A stretch of 64,000 bases of DNA from the NCBI GenBank assembly GCA_029168955.1, contig JAPDOI010000424.1:62001-126000 (forward strand), read 5' to 3'. The position numbers and the translations under genes are program-made. This DNA is from Aplectana chamaeleonis (lineage: Eukaryota; Nematoda; Chromadorea; Rhabditida; Cosmocercidae). Every line of letters begins with the position of its first letter. Position 1 is the first letter of the stretch. The notes under the pieces are model-generated. The model saw only the letters and a program-made list of their open reading frames with translations. It was not told the DNA's origin and did no database searches. Shown here piece by piece: positions 1 to 11,184 of the stretch.

Positions 1-174
1 GTTGAGCCCTGTTGAGTAAAATTCCCTGTTGAGCAATGAAAATGCCGTTTTTGTAATTCCCGCCTCCATGTAGCCATTTTCAAGCACGGATCATTTATAT
101 ACTCTCACAGACCTACAGCAACGACAATATGGTTTTCCAAATCGCCACCGGAAGGTAACAAGTAGAGTATATCA

Positions 175-361
175 AACGAATAAAAATTTTCGAATATTCG
201 AATAAACGAATAATTCGAAGTTTGACTCTCGAATATTCGAATAAACGAATTATTCGAAAAATTGACTTTTCCGAATATTCGAATAAATGAATTATTCGAA
301 AAAACAGACTTCTCCGAATAATCGAATTATTCGATTATTCGTTTATTCGGCCGAATATTCG
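175..361. repeat. AT-rich simple repeat built from CGAATA/TATTCG words
   Basis: The stretch consists almost wholly of the self-complementary words CGAATATTCG and CGAATAATTCG in both orientations, with a central run of AAATTGACTTTTCCG-like spacers. It could fold extensively. It lies upstream of the first recognisable lin-10 exon, probably in an intron. It resembles in style the word-built elements listed elsewhere in the window but lacks their AGGGRTGTGC boundary. Confidence 0.7.
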
Positions 362-847
362 TTGACATAGTCTAGTAACAAGCCTCCCTTGTAAGTGCTT
401 ATCGATAACCCAACTCTACTTAATCTCCCTTGCATTAGTGCGGGGCCCAGTGCGCAAAACGCAACGTTGTGTGTGTGCGATTTCGGCGAAATTTAACGTA
501 ACAGTTAGCGTACCATTGAATATCCTTCCATCGATTCTATTGCAGTTCTTCGAGGGTTAGTTCCAAGATGGCAAGAAAATTATCAAAGATGAAAGTGCAA
601 TTTGCATTCTGGTCTACAATCAAAGAGCGGTGGTGTATCAATCACCCTTTAATTTTAGTAGCTTTGCTTGTGTATCCATCTATGTTCTCGTATCTACCCT
701 AATATTCTCCTTTACGTTTTTTGATTTGCAAAATGCTGTGAGTTTTTTCTTGGGATTGTGGCTGATCATGTCATTTTTTTCAGTTCAATCCTTTGTGTTC
801 CCTGTAATGTCTGCACATACTATATCTATTTAACCGTGCAATTTCAG

Positions 848-3800
848 CTATGGTTCATGAACCTGCAGTTCTGATCGAGGGAGTCCTGTTCCGTGCTCGT
901 TACCTCGGTTCAACGCAGATGATGTGCGAGAGCAGAGGGAGCAAAGCTGCCAGAATGGCGCAAGCCCAAGAAGCTGTAGCCAGAGTAAAGGTGCTGCCGG
1001 TGGTTTTATTCTCAAGCTATTCTACGATGCGAGGTGTTCTGATCCTACCCCCCCCCCCCTTAGACCCTCATGACGACGACCGGTAGGGGTGAGGCAATAT
1101 CAAACATTTGTTCCAAGACTGAAGTAAAAAGCAACGCGCGAGGGACACCAAAAAGTGAATCGTGCTGGGACCATGTGGTCCCAGCTCCATCATCATCATG
1201 TTGCAAGCTGCAGCTACTGACCGGAAATTCATTCCGGTAAGTTCAGTACTTGTAATTGTTAATTAAAATCCGGGATATTTTAGGAACCCCGTCTAGTGTA
1301 GCGCTCTTCGGCATCTTTCATAGTCCTCACTGCAATCGCGGCACGCGCGGGAAGCGCGGTGGACTATGAAAGTTCTTACCGCGCGGTAAGAACTTTCATA
1401 GTCCACCAGCACCACCATGGCGGCGCCGCCCGAACCGCCGTGGCGGTTTTACCGTTGCAATCGATACTTGCTTCTCGATTTGAGTCTACTCCAACATAAA
1501 TAATTCTGGGACTATCCTGTGCTGCTGCATACGCAAATGCAAGCCAGGAATTTCTGTGCATGTCAAAGTAAAGGCCCGACTTTCACCCGCAAAGCCATGG
1601 CGGTGCCGCCGGAGATTTCATAAGGCCTCTGCATAGTCTGGCGGCAAAAGTAAGATGGAGAATAAAAGGCAGGCACGAAGCTGCGTAACCGCTCTCCATC
1701 CTTCATCATTGCGGCGCGTCTTTTGCCGCCAGACAATGCATAGGCCTATAGTGGCTTCCCGCTGGTCCCCCGCGTGCCACGCGGTGAAAAGTTTCATGGT
1801 CCACCGCTCGTCACGCGCTTGCGGTGAGGACTGTGAAAGATGCCTGCAGCTTACTCATACATTTTTTCAGTTTTATTGTTTTCAAAGTTTTTCGCAGATC
1901 ATTGATTCAGAAAGCCTAGCATGAAATTTTGCGACCGACACGATGTCGCACAAGCGCCACGCGGGACGTCTGTTTGGGATCATTACACTGCCATTGCAAG
2001 ACCGCAAAGCCGTGTTCGTCGAAATAGTGATAACCGAATTCTATGAATAACGTGTACTATCGTTCTCGGAACCAAATTCTGCTTCGCAATTGCGGACTAC
2101 GGCTGATGCATCATGCGGCGCGTGATAATCTTGTTGAGAGAAAGACGGGGGGGGGCAAAGTGGTTCCAGCGCGATTATCACCCCGTTGCGTGTGGCAACA
2201 GCAGTTGTCCGCAAATGCTGACCGGAATTTGGCTCCGAGAACGACACTACCACCTCTTTCAATCAGCCAACAGCGAAATGAATCGAATCGGGTTCAATCC
2301 GTGCTTAGGGGTGTGACAGTAATGATTATTGTTTCTCTAACGAATTTAGGCTTACTTACGAAAAACTTGTTCCTTTCGTTAGTCGTTTGACGTAACACTA
2401 AAAAGGGGTTAAACTCGTTAGTCGTAACTACATCCTTGCCTGTAATACACCACACCTCGAGCCTGTCTCAAACTGATGTGATTTCTCTGAAAGAAGTACT
2501 TCCAGGCACCAGAGGGAGAGATTCAACCTAGTACTGAGATCGATTTGTTCATTTCTACGGAGAAGATTATGGTACTCAACACTGATCTACAGGTATTTTG
2601 TCCTTTATGGTTTTTTACAAAGAAATGGTAAAGGTTGTATCGATGACACAAATAGGGTGTACCACCTTTAGTCATTTTTCTTAACTGGCGCACTTTGACG
2701 GAAACGCGAGAGCTTTGCTGGCTGGAAAGTGCACTATGCGCTCAGATCGCTCAGATCACAGAGTGGACGGTGTTCGACTGCAAAATGTGTCGGTTATATT
2801 GAATAACCTTCTAAAGTCGCGCTGGCTAAACTGTAAACAATGAGCAATGATGTACATGGACAGTGTAAGCAATGAGGCCCCTCGCTGTTCTTTGGCCTGG
2901 TCAACTCACGATTTGGCCACGCGGCGCTTAGAGGCTGGTCCTGGGAAGTGACTTCAAGTAGCTCCCAGGAGGGCCTCTAGATTTCAAAGGATAGTTTTGG
3001 CCCTGAGGTGGGTTTCCCTTCACCGTAGGTTGTGGCGAAGCGAATGCTTCCTTGGCTGGATGTGTACAGTACACTTTCGCTTCAATCTCCTGATTGGAGC
3101 TATAGGTAAGACGCTTTCTGGGAATTTTACACAGAAGTCGATAATATCGATCGCTGCTGATTTGCTACGACTGCGCATGAACATTCGTGTGCACGCTGGC
3201 ACTCGATACTGATCGCAAATTGATTTTTCCATATTCATTTTTCGTGCAAACTGAAAAGGGGTGCTCTTATCCAGCCCACCCCCCCCAATCGGGTCACTCG
3301 ATTTGGCTTTAAAATTTTCTAGGTTTTTATACCTATTTCGTTAGATCTTGACCACCGGTGTTGCCGTTTTCCTACATTCTAGTCCATGCAGAGCCTCTCC
3401 TGTTAACCTTTGGAAGAGGACGTTGCGTGAATGAAGACACACCGCTCTCCACTTCTTTTATACCCCACCCTTTATCAATTGATTATCATCAATCTTGTTT
3501 ACGAGAGCCGAATGGGGGGGGGGTGGGCTGTATAACATTATTCACTGAAAAATGCACACTCCCCATAGCTAGCTAGCATGATAACCAATTGATAAAGGTT
3601 GGGGTATAAAAGAAGTGGAGAGCGGTGCGTCTTCATTCACGCACCGTCCTCCAGGGGTTAGCAGGAGAGGCTCTCCATGGACTAGAATGTAGGAAAACAG
3701 CAACACCGGAGGTCAAGATCTAACAAAATCGGAATAAAAACTTAGAAAATTTTAAGGCCAAATCTAATGAGCCGACTGGGGAAGGGGTGGGCTGAATAAG

Positions 3801-6800
3801 TTGGCCGACTGGGGAAGGGGTGGGCTGAATAAGAGCACCCCTTTTCAGTTTGCACAAAAATGAATATGGAAAAATCAAATTGCGATCAGTATCGAGTGCC
3901 AGCGTGCACATGAATGTTCATGCGCAGTCGTAGCAAATCAGCAGCGATCGATATTATCGATTTCTGTGTAAAATTCCCAGAAAGCGTCTTACCTATAGCT
4001 CCCTTCAGGAGATTGAAGCGAAAGTGTACTGTACACATCCAGCCAAGGAAGCATTCGCTTCGCCACAACCTACGGTGAAGGGAAATCCACCTCAGGGCCA
4101 AAACTATCCTTTGAAATCTAGAGGTCCTCCTGGGAGCTACTTGAAGTCACTTTCCAGGACCAGCCTTGAGCGCCGCGTGGCCACTTCGTGAGTTTACCAG
4201 GCGAAAGAACAGCGAGGGGCCTCATTGTTTACAGTTTAGCCAGCGCGACTTTAGAAGGTTATTCAATATAAGCGACACGGTTCGTAGTGCTGGATCAACT
4301 TTGACAATGAGAACATAATGATCGCTCGTAAGTTTAAATTCTCCACTTAACGAGCTCCATTTAGGAGTTTCTATCCGGACAGAAAGCGAGACAGGCATTT
4401 AGCAGGTCATGGGCAGAGCATGACATGCACAGCGTCCGCTGAGAATGGCCTGTGGAGCGGTTCTGCAGCTCGGTGCATCATGCGCTCAACCGCACAAAAC
4501 ACGTGAAAATTGTGACTCGTATTGTGTAAAATGTCAATCGTTCATTTCACAGATACATAGTACTTGATGATGAGGGAGTATAACATTTTGGCAAAGTAGG
4601 CACTCAACAAACCAAATTTGTCTCGCTTGGGTTGAAGCCAAAGAGACCCTGAATTGAATTACACTAAAAACTCTTCGCCTTGTCGATGTCGACGTTTTGT
4701 GTTGAACAAGTCGTTATTTCAGAGAATCTCAGACACTGATGTACGACAGGTGAGTAGAAGCACGTGTTTGGTGTGCTGTGTGTTATGTTCACCTATTCAA
4801 CAGGGGGGATGCACTGATCGAATCTTGTGTAGAAAGTTTTTGCGAGAGATTTGAGCTGATCTCTTGAATCGTCTGAATATTTCCAAGCATCGAATTACAG
4901 GACATCCTGATGGATCACGCATTGCGAACTATCTCCTACATCGCCGACATTGGAGATTTGGTCGTTCTGATGGCGCGACGGATGTCAGCAAGCAGCAGCG
5001 ATGAACAATGCAATCAGTCAGTGCTTCGTGTTTTGAAATAAAATCGACTAGATTTTCATATTCAGGTATTCTCAAAAGAATTTAGGGTTTTGTACTGTTG
5101 CACGAACGATGAAAGGGTGCCCTGAAGCTTTTTGTTGGCGGCTTGAGAAATTCAAAGTAAATCCGCTCCTCACATTGATCTCGATAGCATTTTTAGCGAG
5201 GCTCCAGTAATGGAGTTGTTCCTATCCTTTTCTCTTCTGCAACTGCAAAGGGATCCTCGAATATAAGAAATTTTGTTCTGAGCGCTTGCTTTTTTGCTGG
5301 TGTTTGTCTTGGTTCCGCAGACAAAACCTTTTTGGCAGGAAATGCGTGGATTTTTTCTCTCCTAAGCCCGAATTCCTTATAAAGAGTTGCTAGCCGCAGC
5401 TTGCTTTTTAGTTTTCGCAATGTAATTTTGAAAATCCTACAAGTATCAGCATATTTGTAAGCTTTTCTCCATACAGAATTCTAAGTTAGCGATGAGATAT
5501 TGACTAAAATGAGTATTTTATTTGGGGCATGAGTGAGTAAATCCTGATTATCCCGTAATTTATCGAGCGGTGGTCGTTGGATTTACTGTATTCTGCCGTG
5601 TTCAGAGTGGACGGTGTTAGAAAAACCCCGAAAGTGATATGTCATGTGTTCGAGTCCGATGAGGCTTCTTTTATCGCCCAGTCAATTGGCCAAGCCTTCC
5701 AAGTGAGTGCAGTTTGAAGGTAGATCAATCCTATCGCTGAAAAAAGAAGTTTTCAGGTGGCATATGTGGAGTTCCTACGAGCGAATGGCATTGATGATCC
5801 ATCATATCTCAGGCAAATTGACTATCAGGTGCATTTCTTAACGTGTGATCGGAAAATTGGTAATATGCTGAAGAATAATTTAAGGAAGTGTTGAATTCAC
5901 AAGAACTCCTCGGCGATGAGCTGGAGATGTTCGCCAGGAAGGAGACTCAGAAGGATGTAGTTGTTCCGAAAAAGTCTGGAGAATCTCTTGGAATCGTGGT
6001 GGTAGGTCTAGCGCAATGTTGATGGAATGAGGCCTGGAAATATCTGAGGTAATCAGAAATCCACAGGTTGAATCTGGATGGGGATCGATGCTTCCGACTG
6101 TGGTGCTGGCTCACATGAACCCGGCTGGTCCCGCGGCGCGCTCCAATTTGTTGAATATTGGAGACCAGATTATAAATATCAATGGGATCTCCTTGGTTGG
6201 TCTTCCCTTATCTGCTGCTCAAACGAACATAAAAAATGTGAAGTAAGTTGTTCATGCAGACGATCTTCGACAAATTCAGGAATACGGTGAATTTTGGGAT
6301 TTAGGACTGCTACAGCAGTGCGTTTGACGGTGGTGTCCACTCCACCCGTGGTTGAGGTGAGGATACGACGCCCCGATACAAAGTATCAGCTTGGATTTTC
6401 TGTTCAAAATGGAGTCATCTGCTCCCTGTTACGAGGTACATGAGTTTCACTTGACGTTTCATTCCAGGTGATATTTTCACAGGAAGCGTGCCATGAAGAG
6501 AAGAGAGGTTCAGTTGCAACTTTGGACAATTCACTGAGCCGATATTGTTCTGATCCACCGAGGGCTATGTGATCAATGTGAAGGCGGCACTCTGGGGTTT
6601 CTGCTTTGAATTTCCTTCTCTCTCCCTCTCTCTCTCTGTTCGTCTGTCTACTGTCTCTACTCTTGTCTGTTAGCGTCACCACTTGCCTCTCTTATCTTAC
6701 TCTCATTTTCGCAACTCCCCCTCCGTTATCCTCTCTTTTTCTAATTTCTTTCCTAAATCTGTTGTTTCCTCTCGTTCCATATGATTTTCACCCTCTCACC

Positions 6801-7701
6801 TCGTTGTGTTTCTCACCATCTTCAATTTCCCGCTACTTATCCTCTAAATTCGCTCTCATTATCTACCGCCTCCTTTCGCATTCTACGATCCTCTTCTCCG
6901 TCCAGCTGCGTCTCCCACTACTTCTATATCTGTCTCTTGCCCGCTCTCTCCACGTCTAGTTTTTGACTTGTTCTCTCCACCGCCACCTTTTCTACCTGCA
7001 CATTCCTTGCCCTTACTCCATTTCGTATGCATGTGTATTTCCCCATTTCTTTCCCAGTCATTACTCCATTCTCCCTCAACCTCGTTTCCGCTGTATCCTC
7101 TACCTTCCTTTTTTCGTCTTATTCCTATTTCCCTCCAGCTCCCCCTGAATTCCTTTTCCTTACAACTTCGTTTCGCCAGATTTTCTCCACCTTTTTCTCT
7201 TTCATCCTTCCTCCTTCTTTGCTCTCCCCGTCTCCTTTTCTGACCAACTCCACCTACATAGAGTCTGTCCCAATGAGGCTCTCCGCCCACGCCGTCGGTC
7301 GCGTGTCGAGGCGCTCTCGCAAAGGCATTTTTTCGGCGTAACACTTTTTCCCTCTTTCTTCATCTCCTGTCGTTCTTGCTTCTTCCCTTCTCGTCCTGTA
7401 TCCTCCTCTTCGTTTTTCTTTACTTGTCTTTTTTCTCGTCATCTCATCATCGTTCACAGCAATGTTTTCTCCATCGCTCCTTCCAGGTTGAAATAGAGCA
7501 TTTCTAGGTGGAATCGCTGAACGAGGAGGAATTCGAGTTGGCCATCGAATCATCGAAATCAACAATCAGTCGGTTGTCGCTGTAGCTCACGATCGAATTG
7601 TGAACATGCTCGCAACAGCGATCGGCGAAATTCACATGAAAACTATGCCAACGAGCATGTTCCGCCTCCTCACCGGTCAGGATACTCCTCAATACATCTA
7701 G
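848..7701 (+). CDS. lin-10: LIN-10 / Mint (X11, APBA) orthologue, C-terminal ten exons
   Basis: Exons read 848-990, 2506-2592, 4723-4749, 4901-5016, 5606-5702, 5757-5828, 5885-6001, 6067-6242, 6305-6435 and 7508-7701. All junctions are AG/GT and all phases agree; the stop is TAG at 7699. The product opens with a PTB domain ([14 protein letters not shown], then [19 protein letters not shown] and [15 protein letters not shown], then [20 protein letters not shown]). PDZ1 follows ([21 protein letters not shown]), then PDZ2 ([33 protein letters not shown]), and the protein ends TPQYI. In this family these domains bind membrane-protein tails and build the LIN-2/LIN-7/LIN-10 sorting complex in epithelia and neurons. 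The third exon is a 27-nt microexon coding RISDTDVRQ. The fourth exon uses a weak donor (CA|GTCAGT), chosen because it alone keeps the frame. The N-terminal part is outside the window; a 10-nt exon at 546-555 is possible but unproven. Confidence 0.93.
1310..1844. mobile_element. TIR element (MITE) in lin-10 intron, GGCATCTTTCA ends
   Basis: The ends are inverted copies of GGCATCTTTCATAGTCCTCA, and the similarity continues for about 50 bp into GC-rich sequence (GCGCGG...GGTGG). A 50-bp perfect palindrome sits at 1358-1407, and a second inverted pair (TCTGGCGGCAAAAG) lies inside. No coding capacity is seen. A related, longer copy is at 14183-15786. No convincing target duplication is visible. 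Confidence 0.7.
3427..3466 (-). promoter_or_regulatory. TATA plus initiator block, left arm of fold-back
   Basis: Read on the minus strand it is GGGGTATAAAAG, then 19 bp, then TTCATTCAC, so the initiator A would sit 30 bp after the first T of the TATA box. This is the mirror copy of the block at 3601-3640, inside the lin-10 intron. Confidence 0.45.
3601..3640 (+). promoter_or_regulatory. TATA plus initiator block, right arm of fold-back
   Basis: The block is GGGGTATAAAAG followed after 19 bp by TTCATTCAC. The spacing is that of a classic TATA/Inr polymerase II core promoter. The same layout occurs in a different repeat at 18472-18511, which argues against chance. Confidence 0.5.
6600..7250 (+). 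repeat. Pyrimidine-rich tract in the last lin-10 intron
   Basis: About 650 bases of the sense strand are dominated by C and T, with CTCTCTCTCT runs at the start and few purines. It fills most of the intron 6436-7507. The open frames read from it are low-complexity serine/leucine/proline strings and are not genes. It could form triplex DNA or serve as a long polypyrimidine tract before the final exon. Confidence 0.7.
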
Positions 7702-8640
7702 CACTTCAAATAAGATCTCAGTTCACATTCTTTAAAAATTGTGCTCGTGCTTTGCCCAGTTTTCAGAATTCTAACCCAAATTGTGCTGTTTATTTAGGCA
7801 CACTTTCAGCTCCTTCAAATGATATCTTTCCCTTATTAGAGAACCCCTGTCCACTCTTCCACTAATGCTTGTGCAGTGGTTACCCGTGCTCAGAGTCTAT
7901 CCCTTCTTATGTGCCATCTTCGCTGTCCGTTCATTCACCACTGATTGATTGTTTGATCAGGTGGCTTCCTTTGCTCATACTTGCCCTTTTGAGTCATTGC
8001 TGTGATATTTAACCCTGAAATAATCAGTTTTCTTCCTTCATGTACCATCCTAGTCAATATGTGTAATTTAATTAATTATAATAATTATAAGATTCTTTGA
8101 TGTTAGGCTGCTAGCCATCGATGCTATCTTCTTAACGCACGGTTTTGCTGGTCTTAGACGTTAAGAGAGAGACTATATGTTGGGCCTGTTCCAGTGTTTT
8201 TACTAGCTGTTATGTTGCCATATGTTGTTGTCCTTGTTCACTGGTCTTCAAGAAATTTTGAGTTGTATGTAAATAATAGTCTTTTGTGAATTACGAGTTG
8301 ATATTGACAAATTGTTGATTTCTTTCTTGTGAAGATTTCGGGATTTGTTAGACAAAGCAGCACATGAAACCAGCATCATGGTGTGCTGGGACCTACAGAT
8401 GCTTATCCTACACGGACTGACGGACTGAGACGTCCTGGAAAACCTGGGAGATGTGGAGCATGCATGTGGGAGCGGTAGTGTTTCGTTCGTAGATTTCTGT
8501 AGTAATGGGTTTCGACGAAAAGATGGATTTTTATCGGCCCGCGTAGTAGTTTGTGAAAGGCCCGCAAGGAACCACACTATCGCAGCCAGTGGCTGTATTC
8601 ATGAAACCACGGGCGCAGGAAGGGGGTGGAAACCTCCCGT
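7702..8640 (+). other. 3' flank of lin-10, no gene seen
   Basis: The sequence after the stop codon is AT-rich at 8040-8100 (TAATTAATTATAATAATTAT). It should hold the 3' UTR, but no clear AATAAA signal was found close to the stop. No coding region or structured repeat was recognised. Confidence 0.5.
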
Positions 8641-8654
8641 GCCATGGTGCCACC

Positions 8655-9275
8655 AAAGGCGAATTTCTCGCATTTGGCGGCTTCGTTTGCAGCAAAAATA
8701 CTGAAATTCCTAAAGATCAAAAATGAATGACGCCTACTAGAAAAGAAACTTCTAGTCAGGCAGAAGGTTTACTGGGTGCAAGAAATCCGAAATTCGGATT
8801 TGAATTCGCAAGAATTTTCGGAGAAAATGACGCCACCAAAGGCGAATTTCTCTTATTTGTAGGCTCCGTTTGCAACGAAAATACTGGAATTCCTCAAGAT
8901 CAAAAAAGAATGACGCCTGACCTAAAAGAAACTTCCGGTCAGGCAGGAGGTTTATATTGAGCTCCGTGCGCATTCTCCTATCCAGGTAGTAAGCTCGCGT
9001 GCCGCGCCATCGATCGATACGGGCAAGATTAATGGATGGCGTGGCAAGCGGTCTTGCTGTGAGGCGACTACGCACGGAAAGGACGATACTGAGTGCAAGA
9101 AATGAGAAAATCGGATTTGAATTCGCAAGGATTTTCGAAGAATTTGACGCCACCAAAGGCGAATTTCTCTTATTTGGAGGCTTCGTTTGCAACGAAAATA
9201 CTGAAATTCCTTAACACCAAACAGGAATGACGCCTACTGTAAAAGAAACTTCTAGTCAGGCAGAAGGTTTACGAA
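8655..9275 (+). repeat. Three-copy repeat around GCGAATTTCTC...GAAACTTCTAG
   Basis: Three related blocks begin near 8655, 8830 and 9148. Each holds CCACCAAAGGCGAATTTCTC, a GTTTGCAACGAAAATACTG stretch, and an ending AATGACGCCTACT...AAAGAAACTTC...CAGGCAGAAGGTTTA. The last two copies also share an upstream part (GGATTTGAATTCGCA). The short open frames come from the repeat itself. The origin is unknown. Confidence 0.6.
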
Positions 9276-9293
9276 GTATTTTTCTTCTTGTGA

Positions 9294-9482
9294 ATGGCTC
9301 ATGCTTTCAACTGCAGTGCCGATTCAGCCTTATCACCATGGATGTTAACAGTGTTTACGTTGATGTTCTCGGTCATCATGATTCTCGCCGTGGCGGCTGT
9401 AACAATGCTGAAGCTGTTGGCAGGAACACAGCCACGCAATAGGGACTACGCGAAACCTCAAAACGAAATCACCTATGAGTAA
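9294..9482 (+). CDS. Possible small membrane-protein exon
   Basis: A 62-residue frame has one strong hydrophobic segment (WMLTVFTLMFSVIMILAVAA, roughly residues 16-35) and a polar tail ending ITYE before TAA. A splice acceptor-like TTTCAACTGCAG ends at 9314, so it may be a terminal exon that joins at ADSALSP rather than starting at the ATG. No family is recognised and no partner exon was found. It lies directly after a three-copy repeat, so chance remains possible. Confidence 0.25.
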   Translation: MAHAFNCSADSALSPWMLTVFTLMFSVIMILAVAAVTMLKLLAGTQPRNRDYAKPQNEITYE

Positions 9483-9941
9483 GATGTGAAAAAGCCTATA
9501 CCAAGCACCGTTAAATTGTTGAAAAAACAATGTTCTTCTTCTAGAAAGAACGTGCACGAAGCAAGTGCAACCGCGGCTACGAATCATGAAGCAGCCTCCA
9601 GAAGGGCGCGCGATTCAAATTTGAATTCCGCCGTGAATTGAAGTGCTAAGCATCAGACTGCACAAAATACACGCCGTCGTACAGCTGCAGTCAGCCCGAT
9701 ACATGCGCGCGGTCTGCCCTATTACTGAGTCTTCGCGCGATCAACCGGATCGCGAAGCGGTTGTACCGCGAGATTCCGCCCAGTTCGCAAAATTGTTCGC
9801 GGTCAGTCGTAATTGATTTGTTGTCGCGGTGCCAGCGCGCGGTCAGTTCTATACTCCACTTCTTGCTCGCGATAAGTCTGCATTTTTGTCTGAGTGCAGG
9901 CGTATGGCAACTAATATTGCGCTTTCCCTGCCCAACTTTCA

Positions 9942-10805
9942 ATATTGGCGGCCCCCTCTTCGCCGCCCGTAGGAGCAGAAGCAGGCATGGGTAGCCACCC
10001 GCAGAGACGGAGAGGAAACGTAAGGGTAGAAGGCTGCTGTCTCTCAGCTTCGTTAGCAATGCATTCCGGCGGGCATAGCCTACCCCACCTCAACTGTGCA
10101 GGTAGACAGGAAGTGTCCGCTTTGCCTGTCAGCAAGATATTGATCATTCTCTGCCTCGTGAGATCGACGTAGCAGGCAGCCACAGCGTTCTGTCTACCCG
10201 CTAGGTGGCCGGGAACCTTCCTATCTACCTGCCGGGTACCCAGGAAGGTGCAACATCGAAAACTTGTCCAACAGCGGGTGGACTTTGTACCTTCCCGGGG
10301 GGGGGGGGGAGCAACGCTCCATGAATGCGGCCAGAGGAGCGTCATGTTCAATTGCGGTTTTTTTGTTGGGGCAGGATCAGTGCCCGTATTCATGAAACAC
10401 TGGGAGCCTCCTGGGAAGGTCCAAAGTTCACCCGCTGTTGGACGAGTTTTCGATGCTGCACCTTCCTGGTTACCCTGCAGGTAAGCAGGAAGGCTCCCAG
10501 CTACCTGGCAGGTAGACAGGAGGGTTCGTAGCCACCTAGCGGGTGGACGGAGAGGGGTGTGGCTGCCTGCTACATCGATCTCACGCGACATAAAATTATC
10601 GATACCACCCTGACAGGCAGTGCAGACAACTCCTGTCCATCCGAGCACTTGAGGACGGGCATGTTATGGCCGACGGAATGCATTATTAGCTGAGCTGAGA
10701 GTCAACAGCCACCAACCCGGCGGTCTCCTCTCTATCTCTGCAGGTGGCTACTCATGCCTATCTCTGCTCTCACAGGTAGCGAAGAGGGGCCGCCACTATT
10801 AAAAC
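9942..10805. mobile_element. Imperfect 0.86-kb palindrome (fold-back)
   Basis: The left edge AATATTGGCGGCCCCCTCTTC matches in reverse the right edge GAAGAGGGGCCGCCACTATT. Inner parts also pair: GGTGGACTTTGTACCTTCCC with GGGAAGGTCCAAAGTTCACC, and GTAGCAGGCAGCC with GGCTGCCTGCTAC. The centre is near 10375. A run of twelve G lies at about 10300. The 245-residue minus-strand frame across it is a by-product of the symmetry and has no recognisable domain. Confidence 0.75.
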
Positions 10806-10943
10806 TTCGATAGACGAGGCACAAAATTGGTTGCCATACGACGGGTACGGGAAGGTTACGCCCCCTTCCTGCACCCGCGGTTTCATGAATACGGCCACAG
10901 GTCTTCGACGCTTTTCAAGATTTTCCAGCGAGTGGTGGGGATC

Positions 10944-11045
10944 AGGGGTGTGCGGAAATTTCTGATTTTTGTTTTCTAGCCATTTTGGCCCGTTTTCTGA
11001 AAAATTGGCTAAAACCAGAAAAAAGTCAGAAAAATCTATTACCAA
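10944..11045 (+). repeat. Word-built element, copy 1 (TTTTCTG word)
   Basis: It starts with the boundary AGGGGTGTGCGGAAATTTCT and continues with repeated TTTTCTG/CAGAAAA words around AGCCATTTTGGCCCG. The skeleton matches the other copies listed, although their words differ. Confidence 0.6.
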
Positions 11046-11184
11046 TGTTTTTCCAACGATAAGTCGCAGTGACTTACAAGGGATACCACGTTGTGACGGC
11101 GAGCCTATGGATACTTCCACAGTCACAAGCCACGGAGGATAAGATGTGTTTCATCGCGACGTGCTGGTTGACGTTTATGATGTA

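Larger units (their letters stand above)
2786..4280. mobile_element. 1.5-kb fold-back element in lin-10 intron
   Basis: The left arm, from GTGTCGGTTATATTGAATAA at 2787, is repeated in reverse complement up to about 4280, with the centre near 3535. The arms stay closely similar over several hundred bases, including the segments 2997-3240 and 3880-4101, which give near-identical translations. Each arm carries a TATA/initiator-like block pointing outward. The left and right CCCACC/CCACTCGG runs differ by small indels and a short duplication in the right arm (3770-3835). No transposase is visible, so it is a non-autonomous fold-back or an inverted duplication. Confidence 0.8.

Noticed and set aside
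546..555. 10-nt exon TTCTTCGAGG upstream of the lin-10 PTB exon
   Set aside because: It has an acceptor (TATTGCAG) and donor (GTTAGT) and would keep phase, but ten bases is too little to support without transcripts.
6883..7344. Arg/Lys/Glu-rich 153-residue minus-strand frame
   Set aside because: It is the antisense of the pyrimidine-rich tract in the lin-10 intron and is low-complexity.
9911..10648. 245-residue minus-strand frame
   Set aside because: It lies across an imperfect palindrome, has no domain, and the symmetry explains its openness.
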